Translations under genes and position numbers: made by a program
Part shown: positions 46,876-58,210 of the stretch, piece after piece
Numbering within the stretch: position 1 is the first letter of the stretch
How the letters are laid out: every line of letters starts with the position of its first letter
Assembly (NCBI RefSeq): GCF_921293095.1
Contig: NC_060248.1
Location: 13,472,744 to 13,536,743 of the forward strand
Direction of reading: 5' to 3'
Source: Ischnura elegans
Lineage: Eukaryota; Arthropoda; Insecta; Odonata; Coenagrionidae
DNA: 64,000 bases
The notes under the pieces: model-generated
The model's input: the letters and a program-made list of their open reading frames with translations, nothing else
Databases searched by the model: none
What the model was told of the DNA's origin: nothing

Positions 46876-48556
46876 ATGGCTTCTAGCTCGCGTGAGTTGT
46901 GCGATGAGCAAGTGCTTGACGCTTTGGAAGAAGAGAGCGCAGGATGCTCAGATACTACTTCGGAAATTTCAATTGGATACTCTCTGGATTCCAGTTCCGA
47001 AGAGAGCGAAGGACCTTCTCATTTTTCTGAGAATCTTCAAGAAAATAATTGGCAAGAGATCGACAGTGCTGACCCTCCTCAACCTTTTGCGTGTGAATTA
47101 GTGGGAAAACAAATATTGCTTGTTCCGTGTATAGATGATCCCATGGCATATTTTGAGTTATTTTTTGATGGTGAAATAATTTCAATTATAGTGACTGAGA
47201 CAAACCGCTACGCAGCACAGTTTCTTGCTCGTGAGAAAGAGAAAATTAGGAAGCAAAAAAAGTCGCGCTTCCAAAAGTGGGTCCCCACAACTCTGGGGGA
47301 AATAAGGGTGTATTTAGGTTTACTGATGTTGATGGGAATAATTCAGAAACCAAGCCTCAGAATGTATTTTAGCAGAAAGCACTTATTAGAGAGAGCAAAG
47401 ATTTTCATTGCTCACCAAATTTCTACATTTTGTAGATAATACCGATGAGGAATTGGTAAAAAAGGATCCAAAACTGTATAAAATTTTATCAATTAGTGAA
47501 TATTTGAAAAATAAGTTCCAAAAAGTGTATATACCCGGTAAGGAAATCAGTGTAGATGAGTCTTTGTTGTTGTGGAAAGGTAGACTGTCGTGGAAACAGT
47601 ATATTCCCATGAAAGCTTCCCGGTTTGGGATAAAATTGTTTGAACTTTGTGACTCCGCAGGGTATTGATGGAATTTTATTATTTACTGTGGCTCAGGGAC
47701 AAAATTGGGCTGTGAAATCACAAAGGACACAGATCTTTTTTCAACTAAAGTTGTTCTAAGTTTGTGTGAGAAACTATTAGACTCTGGTAGATGTGTTTAT
47801 ATGGACAATTTTTACAGTAGTCCCGATCTTTTCCATAGGTTAGTTCAGAGGACAACATATGCTGTTGGAACCGTGAAAATCACGCGTAAAGGTATGCCAG
47901 TAAACCTCAAAAAGAAACTAAAGAGAGGAGAAGTTGTTAGTGCAAAGTGTGGGAAATTGGTTGCTTTGAAGTGGAAGGATAAACGCGATGTTGCATTGCT
48001 GACTACAAAGCATTCAGACCAAATGCAACCCGTAAGTCGAAAGGGCAGGCTAGAATGTGTAAACAAGCCTGTGTGTGTAACAGAATATAATAAATATATG
48101 GGAGGTGTAGATTTAAAAGATCAACTTTTAGAATCGTTCCTGCTGGAAAGAAAAAGGACAAAAGTGTGGTACAAGAAATTATTCAATCACTTAGTTAATA
48201 CGGCTGTGTTGAACGCGTACATTTTATACCGTAAGGCTGGTAATAGCAAAGATCACCTATCATTCAGAATGAGCTTAGTGAACAAAATAATTGCTAAGTA
48301 TCATGGGCAGAATTTAGAACAGCGCAAAGGACGGCCCTCGGATATCGATACGGAATGTACGCGATTGACCGGGCAGCATTTTGTTCAACAAAACCCGAAA
48401 ACTGAGACATTTAAGGTTGGAAGAAGAAAGTGTGTTGTGTGCACAAAAAACGGAAAGAGAAAAGAGACAAGATTTAGATGCAAAAACTGCCCAGGAACAC
48501 CCTCACTCTGCTTAGAACCCTGTTTTGAGCAGTATCACACGCAGGTCAACTATTAA
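46876..48556 (+). pseudogene. piggyBac transposase, frameshifted and with an in-frame stop
   Basis: About 560 codons, the family's usual length. The ATG at 46876 is in a strong context (GACCATGG). N-terminus acidic and Ser/Glu-rich (~residues 5-70); then the DDE_Tnp_1_7 catalytic domain with Asp at 47555-47557 (EISVDESLLLW), 47804-47806 (YMDNFYSSPDL) and 48110-48112 (YMGGVDLKDQ); C-terminal Cys-rich domain CVVCTKNGK ... CKNC ... CLEPC ending in QYHT. The frame changes between ~47387 and 47400, and a TGA at 47666-47668 interrupts the reading frame. All three catalytic Asp and the Cys cluster survive, so inactivation looks fairly recent. Confidence 0.95.
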
Positions 48557-48837
48557 CCACCGGATAAGAGGAGCAGGAAAAAGTTAATGGGTCTGAAAAT
48601 TGTAAGTACGTGTTCATAATGATAAAATTTAAACAATTATTTATATAATATATTTTTTTGGATTTTTTTTGCATTGTGATAAGATTCAAAAAAATATTTT
48701 ACTTCATGTCTGCACAAAATCTGAAGTGCCTCTAAATTAAAGCACCCTGGGTGGTTTAAATGCCTACGATTAAAGCACCGTATAGGGACGGAATAGCGAG
48801 GACGCATATGCTGTGTCGCACACGCTTGAGGGGTTAA

Positions 48838-50309
48838 CAAGCAATTTTTTCGTAAGACAGGAATTTTTCGATTCACTTTGATGATTAGATATTATTGTTT
48901 TCATGTGCTGTCATGTGTATCCTATGCTCAACGTCAAGAGTGCTATTCTGGGGTGCCTAATGCCTTCAATTATAGCTGATGCCCATTGAATGCGATGAAT
49001 TATTTAAACGATTGAAATAAAGTCGTATGTTTTTATTAGCTAGGCGCCACGGAAAGTAGTGAACCTCCCCTCCAAAAAAATAACCACTTTAATTGGCCCA
49101 TGATATCTGTTCCCTTCATTTGCTCATTAATACTCTTTTTTGTCTCCGTCAGAAAAATTTGCCATGATAGTGCATATAATTCCCAGGATAAAATCAATAA
49201 CAGACTATTTCAAACACACCGTGATATACGCACCTGAAGTCATGATCACAGGTATATAATGATTATAATCGTGACCTTCTCACTCACTTTGGAGTCATGT
49301 CATGCCATTTCATGCCAATATTTGACGAGACACGATGTACAAAGGATAGATAAGATCCTCTAATCCGATCAGCTGCGATCCATGTTGCAAGCCACCATGT
49401 AAATGCGCATAAGTATTTTTAAATGCGCTAATGTAACTCCAAATGTTTGGGAGCCAACTTTGTGGAACTTCTATCTCATGACTTAATAAAGAAATTGATG
49501 CCTACTTTTTAAAATCCATGCAACTTTAAATTTCGTACAATCCTTATTTAAACATAGGTAAGCATTAATTAACCAACGTGCCATATGAAAAAAGCTGTAC
49601 TCGTGAGTTTTGAAGCAACCTTGCATTGCTGCTAGTACCATATTTCGGGATTATTAATTCGTAAATTCATTTTATAAAAGAATGATACGGTTCAAGTGAA
49701 CATAGGAATCGTTGTAATACATATATTTTAACCTTTTCTTGGTGACGTTATTGAAAGAAGTCGGACATTGTATAGTTGTTTTCTTTTGTGTAACCTTTGC
49801 AAAATTTAATTTTACTTAAAGAAGAATCGTAAATCTACCAAAGAGGCCTAATAAAAACACTTGGAATTTTTTTTCTATAATTTCCAGCGAAAGGTGCTCC
49901 TAAAACAATAGGATATTAACTCTTGAGAGAATATTTAAAGTAATAACCCTCTCTTATTCCTATAGATGATAGTTTAGGATGCGAATAAACTATGGCCCCT
50001 TAATCATACCCTGGACAAAATCAAGAAACGATGGTGAGAGCTAAAATTCACGTAACCATGACATCAATTCTCTCAATCTGAAAACAATCACTGTAACTTT
50101 TTTGGACGACGAACAGAAGCTATAATGTGAGTTATTCTCAGCGAAAAAATGTTCATATAGTGTGCCATTAGTAGTACGATGCATGAAGCAAAGGTTATTA
50201 GCACCGGCGTTGAACAATAACAAATGAAAACTTATGTGATAATTACTAAGTTTCAACCGCTTTCCGTAGCTATGCATTAACGTAAATCGCTAATTCTCTC
50301 TCACTGATA
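48838..50309. other. Gene-free AT-rich stretch
   Basis: No supportable gene or repeat partner. Confidence 0.4.
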
Positions 50310-50317
50310 CACCCAAA

Positions 50318-50605
50318 CAGGGGCGCAGCTAGGAATTGAGGATAGGAAAGGGGGTTTAGTCACAACTAATACTGGGGTGTCCGGGGGTATGGAATACCCG
50401 CCAGGGTAAGCGGGAGGTGCGAAATTTTCAAGATAAATGGTTCAAAATGGTGAGTTTTACGGCTTTCTGAGGGATATTTTATTAATATTTACACTATACA
50501 GTAAGTAATATTAATCTAATTAAGTAAAATGGATTAAAATTTAAAACGTTTCTGAGCTCTGGGAGGGGGTGGGTTTATCACCCAACACCCCCCTCTACGC
50601 CACCG
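50318..50605 (+). mobile_element. hAT-like MITE with perfect 8-bp target duplication
   Basis: Starts CAGGGGCGCAGCTAGG and ends CTCTACGCCACCG; CACCCAAA occurs at 50310-50317 and 50606-50613. The interior matches 1938-2243 (inverted) and 3380-3661. 288 bp, no ORF of its own. The 8-bp duplication and CAG ends are the hAT hallmark. Confidence 0.88.
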
Positions 50606-50613
50606 CACCCAAA

Positions 50614-51454
50614 GGTTGGTTTGTAAATTTGAGGTTAGAGCCCACCGCGGACCAAGCCACGTGCGTGTGAACATCACACGTGAAAGATAAGGTGGGCAGA
50701 AAGAACCTTTATCTGGGCCACCTTCGCACTTCGAGGATTTTATTTGGGGTTGTCCTATGGCTTCACTCGCGCCAGCACCCGAAAAGCGCTCCACCCACTC
50801 GGCTGCCACGCTCCCGATATATATAAACTCGCAGCCAATGGAAAAACGGCAAAAATAAAAATCACGATCGCTAAACAAGTTGAGAGGAGGAGTGCGAATT
50901 CTCCGCCTTAGGAGCTGGTGTGGTCTGCCGCGATGACCTTTCCTCCTTTGGACCACTCTTGTTTGACGTCCACCCGACTCGGAGGCGCGATCGCAACACG
51001 AGACGACGCGACGGCAATGCTCTTCGAAACGACACGAGCGCCACTGCGGCCGAGAGGGAAGGCGGGCGGGCGGGCGGCGTGGGAGCGCAACTATGAATGG
51101 GAGCACTCGCATACACACACGTTGCCGCTAGTTCTCATGGTGGGAAGGGGGAGGGGGGGTCAGGGCGAACGCCTCCCTGGCATTTCGGAACGAAGAGCCC
51201 TCGATTGCGCAACACCGCCGCGTAATCCACTCTCTCTTGAGTGTATATACACGCCTCCGCGGGTTGCCTCATTACGGCGACGACGCGAGTGCGTTTTTTA
51301 AAGAAGAATATACACTTAAACTGTCCAACGGGATGCCATTTTGCGCATCGCGGCAATTCCTGCCGTAGTTTCTCATCTTATTCGGGAAGTATGAATTTTT
51401 TTAACGTCTAGGTTCAGGAATCGATTTCCCTGACTCTGTGTTTCACGTCAAATT
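50614..51454. other. CpG-rich stretch without a recognised gene
   Basis: 50740-51300 is GC- and CpG-rich (with a run of GGGC units at ~51061-51076) and has long open frames on both strands from composition alone. None has a domain I recognise. A TATA-like box lies at 50818. It could be the promoter or first exon of an unannotated gene. Confidence 0.4.
50818..50827 (+). promoter_or_regulatory. Possible TATA box at the edge of the CpG-rich stretch
   Basis: TATATATAAA with GCAGCCAATGG just downstream, immediately before the CpG-rich block. Strand and use are unproven. Confidence 0.3.
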
Positions 51455-51462
51455 TACTGTTG

Positions 51463-51726
51463 CAGTGGCGCCGACTCCATGGTGGCCTGAGGGGGCCGGA
51501 GCCCCCCCCAAAAATTCGTTACAGATGAGAGGAAAAAATGTGTCAGGCTAGTCAATTTTCCCCGGAGTGTCCAGATATCGAGATTCGAGTGATCAGGGTT
51601 CTAATGTTGATCATATGACTCTTCCAAAATGATTAAAAAACTTAAAATTCACTACTTATAAAATTTACCGGGGCAAGGTCCCCGGTTTGCCCCCCCCCCA
51701 ATATTTTTTGTAAGCCGGCACCCCTG
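51463..51726. mobile_element. hAT-like MITE with 7/8 target duplication
   Basis: Starts CAGTGGCGCCGACTCC and ends GCCGGCACCCCTG. Flanks TACTGTTG (51455-51462) and TACTGTTA (51727-51734). 264 bp, with internal GGGG/CCCC blocks. Confidence 0.85.
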
Positions 51727-51969
51727 TACTGTTATAATTACGCAATCCATTTTATCTCAATGAAAACCCAGGCCTACCTCCACTCGGTAACCTACGAGCC
51801 ATCTCTTGGGTGTGTGGTAGGGATGGAGTATTTTTTTCACCACTCTTCTACGTGTGGGTGCTACCGCAATCGCACGTGCAATTACGCGACCGAGAATTAA
51901 GACCGCAGGCTTTCCCAGCCAACTAGTTGCAGAAATTCTTCTAGGGGTCCTCCTCCTGATCAGGGGGGG

Positions 51970-52164
51970 CGATCTTGGCAATTATAGATATCATTCCGAT
52001 CGGTTTTCATTCCGAACGGTTGATTACGATTGGCCGCAACGTGATCGGCGTTAGTTGCTTTTGAATTTCTTAAACACAACGATTTCTGCCCGCGTAGATA
52101 ACCAATCGGAATCAACAGTTCTGAATGAAAATCGTCGTAATAATTCCGATTAGTATCAAGCACA
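51970..52164. mobile_element. TIR-5 MITE, copy 2
   Basis: Long inverted arms containing TTTTCATTCCGAACGGTTGA on the left and, inverted, TGTGCTTGATACTAATCGGA on the right; matches 33147-33363. The left end is eroded. Confidence 0.65.
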
Positions 52165-52386
52165 CTCGACTACACATGTTTTCTATAGCCGAAGTTTCGA
52201 TGCTCGACTTGGGCGTCAAAACGCATGCCACGATAAAACTGACCCGGTGGAGAACACAAGAATAATTATGAATATTGCTTGGCAGGGGTTAGCTCTCACC
52301 AGTCATTTCGCTATATGCGGCAATATTTTGGGCCAGCTAGACATGCACCTCACACTTTGGACAAGAAAACTACATTCCCATAGACG

Positions 52387-52930
52387 ATCTTCTATATTAT
52401 TTCTACTGTATATATACCTTTTTCTCAACGTATACGCAACCAAATTCTACAAATGAGGTACCAAAACGCACAGAATTTATCAGAGAACATGCGACGGCAT
52501 ATCTTACTTGCTAAATATTGCTATTGTTTCCTAAAATTGGTTTTTAAATAAGAAAAAAAACATAAAAACACGGTAAATATTCCTGACGTTAACGGCGCAC
52601 AAACTGATACATTTGTTCATTTACAACAATATCTCGCATTCTTTCAATAACTTTTATCAAAATGTGGCTGATTCCACATTCAAGTCTCCTGTTGATACGT
52701 AAGTATGAGTCATCATGTGCGTTTAACAGAGGATAGTGTGATAACTTCCAATGTTGTGTTTAAAGAGGTCCTCTGACCTCAATTTGTACATGAACATTCC
52801 AATTAAATTTGCACATAAGACCCTGCCTTTTTTTCTACATTTTAAAATTAGAAACGCGCCTATCCCTCTGTGGACCTGCATTGAAAAGAGCGGGGGAAGC
52901 CCGCTGGGAGCGGGCGTAGCACGCTCGTTA
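52387..52930 (+). repeat. Dispersed repeat REP-3, copy 2
   Basis: Collinear with 4645-5198, same orientation, differing by small indels. Its last block (GCGGGGGAAGCCCGC ... CACGCTCGTT) marks the shared right end. Confidence 0.8.
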
Positions 52931-54079
52931 AATATTATTGGGAATATTATTAAATACCATGTAGTAAAATTATTGACCAAGTTACTAAACTGTGTACTGG
53001 AAGGGCATTTTTCATATCGCGGTGATTTCTGTTGCATTCGTTCATCGCTCGCGGGAAATATAAATTATTGAACCTATTCGTTCTCTACTCTCTTTCCCTG
53101 ATTTTGTGTTTAACGTCCAATCTACTGTAGTAAGTACACAGGCAGTTTAATTTCATTAAAATATCTTCAGTATTTAATAAAAATTTGGATAAGTATAGAT
53201 ATATTCTTTGTGATTAAAAATACCCAGAATCCATTTAGACAAAATTTCGGATTTTTTTGCACGCATGCGTACATTAATTCAGCGTGATGGCATAGTGGGT
53301 GGTCTTTGGGCCCCTAGTTCAAATATGGGTGAAGCGTTAAGAAACACTGAGGCAGAAAATCATTACCATGACTCAGGAAATTGCTCAGTGCGTGATAATC
53401 ACTCGAGTGTGGCTCAATACGGGGTGAACTCTACCTTCACCTATTAATACAAAACTTCGGGAACAGCGATTGAGAGTGAATATTTCACATACATTTTATA
53501 GCCCACAGATTTTTATTCGCCCAGACATTTTTATTCGCTAGCACAAAAAGATATCATTGCTGAATTCACACTGATTCAACAGCCTCAACTACGTATTCGA
53601 AATTTTAGAAATATTTTATTTACTTGAGTGGAATGTTTTTTGAGGATTTGAGGGGCACCTTGAGAGACCCTACGTTATGCACAGCAGACAAGACAGTGAA
53701 CATGAAATCATGTAGAGTAGATTCGAGAACGTGTGGTTTTAAAAATACATTTGGAACCTAACCTTTGCGATGCCATAGCGCAATGCTCCTGCCTCACCTC
53801 ATGCCAGTAACTACACTCACTACGTATAAACTTCGAGTATGTTTAGTAGAAATACAAACACCTCTTCCAAGTCCCCAAGAGGAAGCAGATATAATAATAT
53901 GGATGATTTGAAGTATATTATTAAAATTGGACATTACAATATTTCCACTGACATGAGTTCCACTCAGTGGAATTAATTTAATAATATTAAGTACTTCCAT
54001 AATTTGGTGTTAAATAATAAGGTGTTTAATTTAAAAAATATTAAGAACTTCCACCATATCGTGCCAAACGCCATACAAA
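52931..54079. other. Gene-free stretch with a possible SINE head
   Basis: At ~53285-53335 TGGCATAGTGGGTGGTCTTT fits an A box, with a weak B box (CTAGTTCAAATATGG). Nothing else recognised. Confidence 0.35.
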
Positions 54080-54974
54080 AAAAATGATTTGAAGAAGGTT
54101 GTTGTAGACATAGGGAGAAGGGCTAAGGACAGGTATTAGCTGAAAATCAGCAAGAAGGCTGTTCTTTGCCACACGTAATTTTCAACGTTTACATCGAGAT
54201 AGCCATCAATGGAATTCAAAGAAACGTCTTCGGGAGAATATATCCATGGAGAAAAAAATTAGCACGATACGGTTTGCCGATGATATAGCTGTCATTGCAC
54301 TTGAAAAATATTCTTGTTAATATGGTAAAGGTAAAAGGTAGATATCAGCTGAAAATCTTTACGAAGAAAACTACAATGAAAAAAAAGATATTTGTACTCA
54401 GAAGAAGTCAAGACTAGCATTAAAATATGGAATCAAAGTCTGCAAGAGGTGAACGGATTCTGTGATTTGGGAAGAAGAATGGAAAGAGAACGAAATAAAT
54501 CTTTAGCAGAACAGCCCAGGCGAAGACTGCACTAGCCCACAAAGAGAAATATCTGTTTAGAGCTGGAAAATTAAACATAAAAGCAACAAAACAATGCCTC
54601 AGAACTTACAGAAGAATCTGGAGTATACTTCTGTGCGGCACTGATGCATGGACGGACAATAACAGCGGCGGGGAAGTCAAGGGTGGAGGCATTCGAAACG
54701 TGGTTCCACTGAAGGGTGATGAAACGGATCGGCCGAATGAGGGACTCCTACGAAGGGCAGGAGGGCTGAGGAGCCTTACGAAAATCATTGCGAGAAAACG
54801 TAACTGCATGCTCAGTTGAGGGAACATTATCGTCAAGGGACAAGTGGACAGAAGGAACGGAAAGGGAATGAAATATATGGAACAGGTAATGAGGGACGTG
54901 AAAGAGAAGAAATGCGTAAATGTTAAGAAGATAGCAGACAGGAAAACAGTGTGAAGAGCTGCGTCAAACCAAAC
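54080..54974 (+). mobile_element. LINE-E fragment with the RT catalytic box
   Basis: Translation in shifting frames: a motif block ending IRFADDIAVIA (~54265-54300, the RT FADD catalytic box), then AKTALAHKEKYLF, TYRRIWSILLCGTDAW, and the C-terminal MKYMEQVMRDVKEKKCVNVK then KIADRKTV. Same LINE type as at 37653 and 41085. Many stops. It is cut at 54975 by the TTAA element. Confidence 0.8.
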
Positions 54975-54978
54975 TTAA

Positions 54979-55398
54979 GCCTGAACAACACGATAATTTT
55001 TCCGTCCCAGAGAATGATACCTCCAGCGATAGGTTTTAAGAGACCAAAATAGCGATCGCTCGACACATCATTTTCTGAATACACACATTCATTCTTACCA
55101 TCTCTTTATCCATCACTTATTGCATCACTTTCCTTATTTAAAACTGTCATTCAATAAACAGCCATGTGTGGCGTTACCATGGCTATTTGCGGCCGTTGGT
55201 AATTTTTGAAGGTTGAAAGACGGTTCTAGCGATTGTTACAGCGACGGAAAAAGGGAAGTGTCGATTGATGGAAAAAGGGATGGGATTTTTATCCCTTGTG
55301 CCATCGCGGAAAATGATTGCGTAAAACGGTTACATTCCCCCATCATTGGAGCGACCCCTTGGAATGGACGAAAAATATGTTCGTGAGATGATTCAGAC
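54979..55398. mobile_element. TTAA element, second copy
   Basis: Starts TTAA|GCCTGAACAACACGATAA and ends in the inverted GTCTGAATCATCTCACGAAC; shares GCGACGGAAAAAGGGA and GAAAATGATTGCG with 1731-2687. The left TTAA is at 54975-54978; the right side reads TTTA. 420 bp, inserted in the LINE 3' UTR. Confidence 0.65.
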
Positions 55399-55402
55399 TT
55401 TA

Positions 55403-55660
55403 GGATTGTTGCCAGTGATGATGAATAATTATCAGCTATTGAGTGAGTGTTCCGCACGCGTCTGAATGTTGAAATACGGCTGTTGGGCCAGAAACACTTT
55501 ATTTATTTACGATTCACACCTCGACTTCACGAGGGCCAAGTATTGGGTCAAGGATTGGTTTTATACTCGTGAGAGCGATTTTTTTTAAGGCAATGAACAC
55601 CTCTCCTGGAACCGGAACTTAATGAGGTTCCCGAATTATCTACAGTGGCCATCAGTTTTC
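55403..55660 (-). repeat. Dispersed repeat REP-9, copy 2
   Basis: Inverted relative to 21411-21699, with TTGACCCAATACTTGGCC identical in both. Directly abuts the TTAA element. Confidence 0.75.
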
Positions 55661-55923
55661 CCGTAACACTTATTCTAATTTGTGAGGGAACGGCTCAGTG
55701 AGGATTTCATCCAGTACATCTAAATTTTCCCAGTCATCATTACCGGATTCTTGAATTAAACTGCGAATTTACGTGGGAAAAAAACGATCCCAATCTACCT
55801 CCGAAACCACGAATGGATATTTTTGAAGAACATAATGCGCATTCACAGAGAAATTAAGGGCAGGCAGCAAAACGAACCGCTCTATCACTTATTCCATCAT
55901 CATGCTCGTGTTTCTACAAAATA

Positions 55924-56213
55924 GTATGATATGGTATTTGGAGGAGGTCATTTGCTCTATGAAGGGAGGGGTGGGTAAGGAAGGGTGGAGAGAAACCCGG
56001 CGTCGGCATTAGTCTGCTCTTAACGAAAGGCGCCAAGGGGACCGCGGCTTAACGTCCCATACGACGGACGGAGTGCTGAGCATGAAATGTTCTGCACACA
56101 ACATTAAGGCAGGGACAGGCAGTCTCTGAAAATTCTCTGTCACTGCCGGGATTTGAACCCCAGTCCGCCGGTTGGGAAGCCAACAGTCTAGCCACGACAC
56201 CAACACGATCCTC
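55924..56213 (-). mobile_element. SINE-A copy 3
   Basis: Minus-strand head with TGGCTAGACTGTTGGC and the B box GGGTTCAAATCCCGG (one change, GGGGTTC), body CTCCGTCCGTCGTATGGGA, tail CCAAATACCATATCATAC. Flanked by CTACAAAATA at 55914-55923 and 56214-56223. Confidence 0.9.
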
Positions 56214-56287
56214 CTACAAAATATTCGTACCTTTAATGGTGTAACTTAGGCATCTTGCTTCTCTTTTTACCATTTATATTCGTTACC

Positions 56288-56553
56288 CAGTGGCGTAGCG
56301 AGGCTGGAAGTCCAGTTGGTCCAGACTCCCCCCTCCGAAATATAAAAAGCACACCTACTTTGCATCACAAAAGAAAACTAAGTATTGAAAAATCATGAAT
56401 TTACAAAATATTTCTTTGACGAATGAGGTTTTTTCTATTATGAGAAGTGTTAAAATTAGTTTAAAACCTTTTACTTACATTAGTAACCTGTTTTTCAAAA
56501 ATTTTCCCCCCAGGGACTCCCTCCCCCTAACAAAATTTCTGGCTACCCCATTC
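56288..56553 (+). mobile_element. hAT-like MITE with 7/8 target duplication
   Basis: Starts CAGTGGCGTAGCGAGG; the far end inverted reads GAATGGGGTAGCCAG. Flanks TCGTTACC (56280-56287) and TCATTACC (56554-56561). 266 bp, AT-rich core. Confidence 0.82.
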
Positions 56554-56934
56554 TCATTACCCCTTTCCCTTGGGCTACAACGTCGTCGCGGTGGAAAAGC
56601 TTGCGCATTCCTACGACTCTGAGAGCTGCACTGGCGGGATTCTCAATTACTCCCGGTAGGGCGACCCATGCCAGATAGATCGAAGGGTAGGAGCCAGAAG
56701 AAAGGTAGTCCACGTGATGGTGTAACGTGAAAAACACTGCTGGAATGGAAGTTGGGAACCCTACCAACTATCTCTTCCTTGAAAACATGGAGTACAACCA
56801 AATGAGCCTCGGAATCTCATCGAACGGGACCCGTCCGCAGAGAGCGGGTGTCGTTCACGGCAGCGACGTCGGCGAGTTCCTCGGGGTCGTCAACATGCGA
56901 AAACCTTGCAGAGACTTAGGACTTCTTGTGAAAA

Positions 56935-57025
56935 ATAAGAGGAAATCCATGAAAGGAGAGGAGATGCCCGAACACATAATATATGTTCTATGGAATCCTA
57001 CCTTAATTGGTAGAATGCTTTGATA
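56935..57025 (+). mobile_element. LINE-E extreme 3' end
   Basis: AAAGGAGAGGAGATGCCCGA ... TATGGAATCCTACCTTAATT then GGTAGAATGC parallels the last ~80 bp of the LINE at 38215-38285. The DNA upstream to 56562 has an open frame (56727-57023) with no recognisable domain. Confidence 0.6.
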
Positions 57026-58210
57026 AAAATATTCTAAGGGATGTACCGTGCCGCCACCGAAACGGAATGGGTACCAAACTGGTGGATTTTGCTATAGTTT
57101 TGCGTCTTTGCTAGGTCAGACTACCTTAAGATTCGGATAGGACTCCATCATGGGAAACAGAAATTTAAACTGTGAAAGCTCTGTTAGCATAAATCGTAAA
57201 TCGCCCCCCAAAAAATTTGGATAGCCAGTGGATTCAATACCCCATTTTTCCGTGTGATAAGTCTGATAATGGCAAACGAAGAGTCAGACGCGGACAGATG
57301 CTACATATTTTGTATGAACTTGTCTCGGGATCGCCACCTGGTAAGAAAATTGGAGGCAGCCTACCTTGAGAGTAACCTTGAGGATGGACGACTCGTCGTG
57401 CATCGTCAAGGTTACAGATGCTAAGCGAAGTGACCGTAGGAAATCTACGTTGAGAGAGGCGTGGTTGGTGAAGCGCCCATTGCTGGGGTTAAGGACCGTG
57501 GACCAGCGGAGACTTGGCTTTGACGATCGGAATTCGTTTCAGAAACCTATTCCAAGAGCGGCTGGTCGAGTAGCGATTGAAATTCTTCCACTCCAACGTT
57601 ATATCTGCCGCCTATTCAGTGAATCGATCCCACCATTGGTTGGATCGCCATAATTCTGAGATACCTATCATCCAAATCGATTATAAGGTTCTAGATTATA
57701 CGTTATGATCTAGAGATATAGATCATAAGTTACGAGCGAGCAGTTAGTCATGAAAGAAAAACCGGCGCTTTTTAACCAACTCACCAAATCGGAGAAAGCC
57801 ATCTTGTATTTAAAATTGGATTTTGGCCACCGAATCGCATCAATTTTATCCTCACCAAATTTTTAAACTTTGATTCTAGTCAGGTCAGGTGAATAAAAGT
57901 TTGAAAATTTGGTAAATTTTTGACGTTTAAAAATTTGTTTGGTTTAAAATTTAATGACGCAAAGGTTGACTCCATTAGAGAACATTACTTAAATAATAGC
58001 AAAAAACTAATGCGCATACGGAGGACATTTTAATTCATGGGAAATAAAAACGAATGGAATCAAAAAAGGATAGCGGCCAATAATGATGATGGCATCAATA
58101 TTAATGTCGTTTTACTCTAGAGATGCTGGAATAACGTACGATCAAGAAAGACCTACCACTAAAATCCATCGCCTCCATTAAATGAATCCGTAAGTTCTCC
58201 CATTGAATAA
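57026..58210. other. Gene-free stretch, nothing recognised
   Basis: An ORF at 57366-57653 (+) carries no recognised motif. Confidence 0.4.

Larger units (their letters stand above)
46207..48833 (+). mobile_element. Complete piggyBac-family DNA transposon (inactive)
   Basis: Both ends are present: CCCCTCAAGCGTG at 46207 and CACGCTTGAGGGG at 48821-48833, a perfect 13-bp inverted repeat flanked by TTAA on each side (46203-46206 and 48834-48837). Length 2,627 bp. Subterminal repeats related to CTCAAGCGTGTGCGAC recur inside both ends. The single gene is a piggyBac transposase with two disabling lesions. Structure, target site and protein agree. Confidence 0.96.

Noticed and set aside
47705-48556. 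Separate 283-codon gene
   Set aside because: It is the 3' part of the piggyBac transposase, in the same frame as 47408-47665 after the TGA.
50534-51118. 194-codon minus-strand protein
   Set aside because: Starts in CpG-rich DNA and ends in the hAT-like MITE; no domain, and the overlapping frames are equally open.
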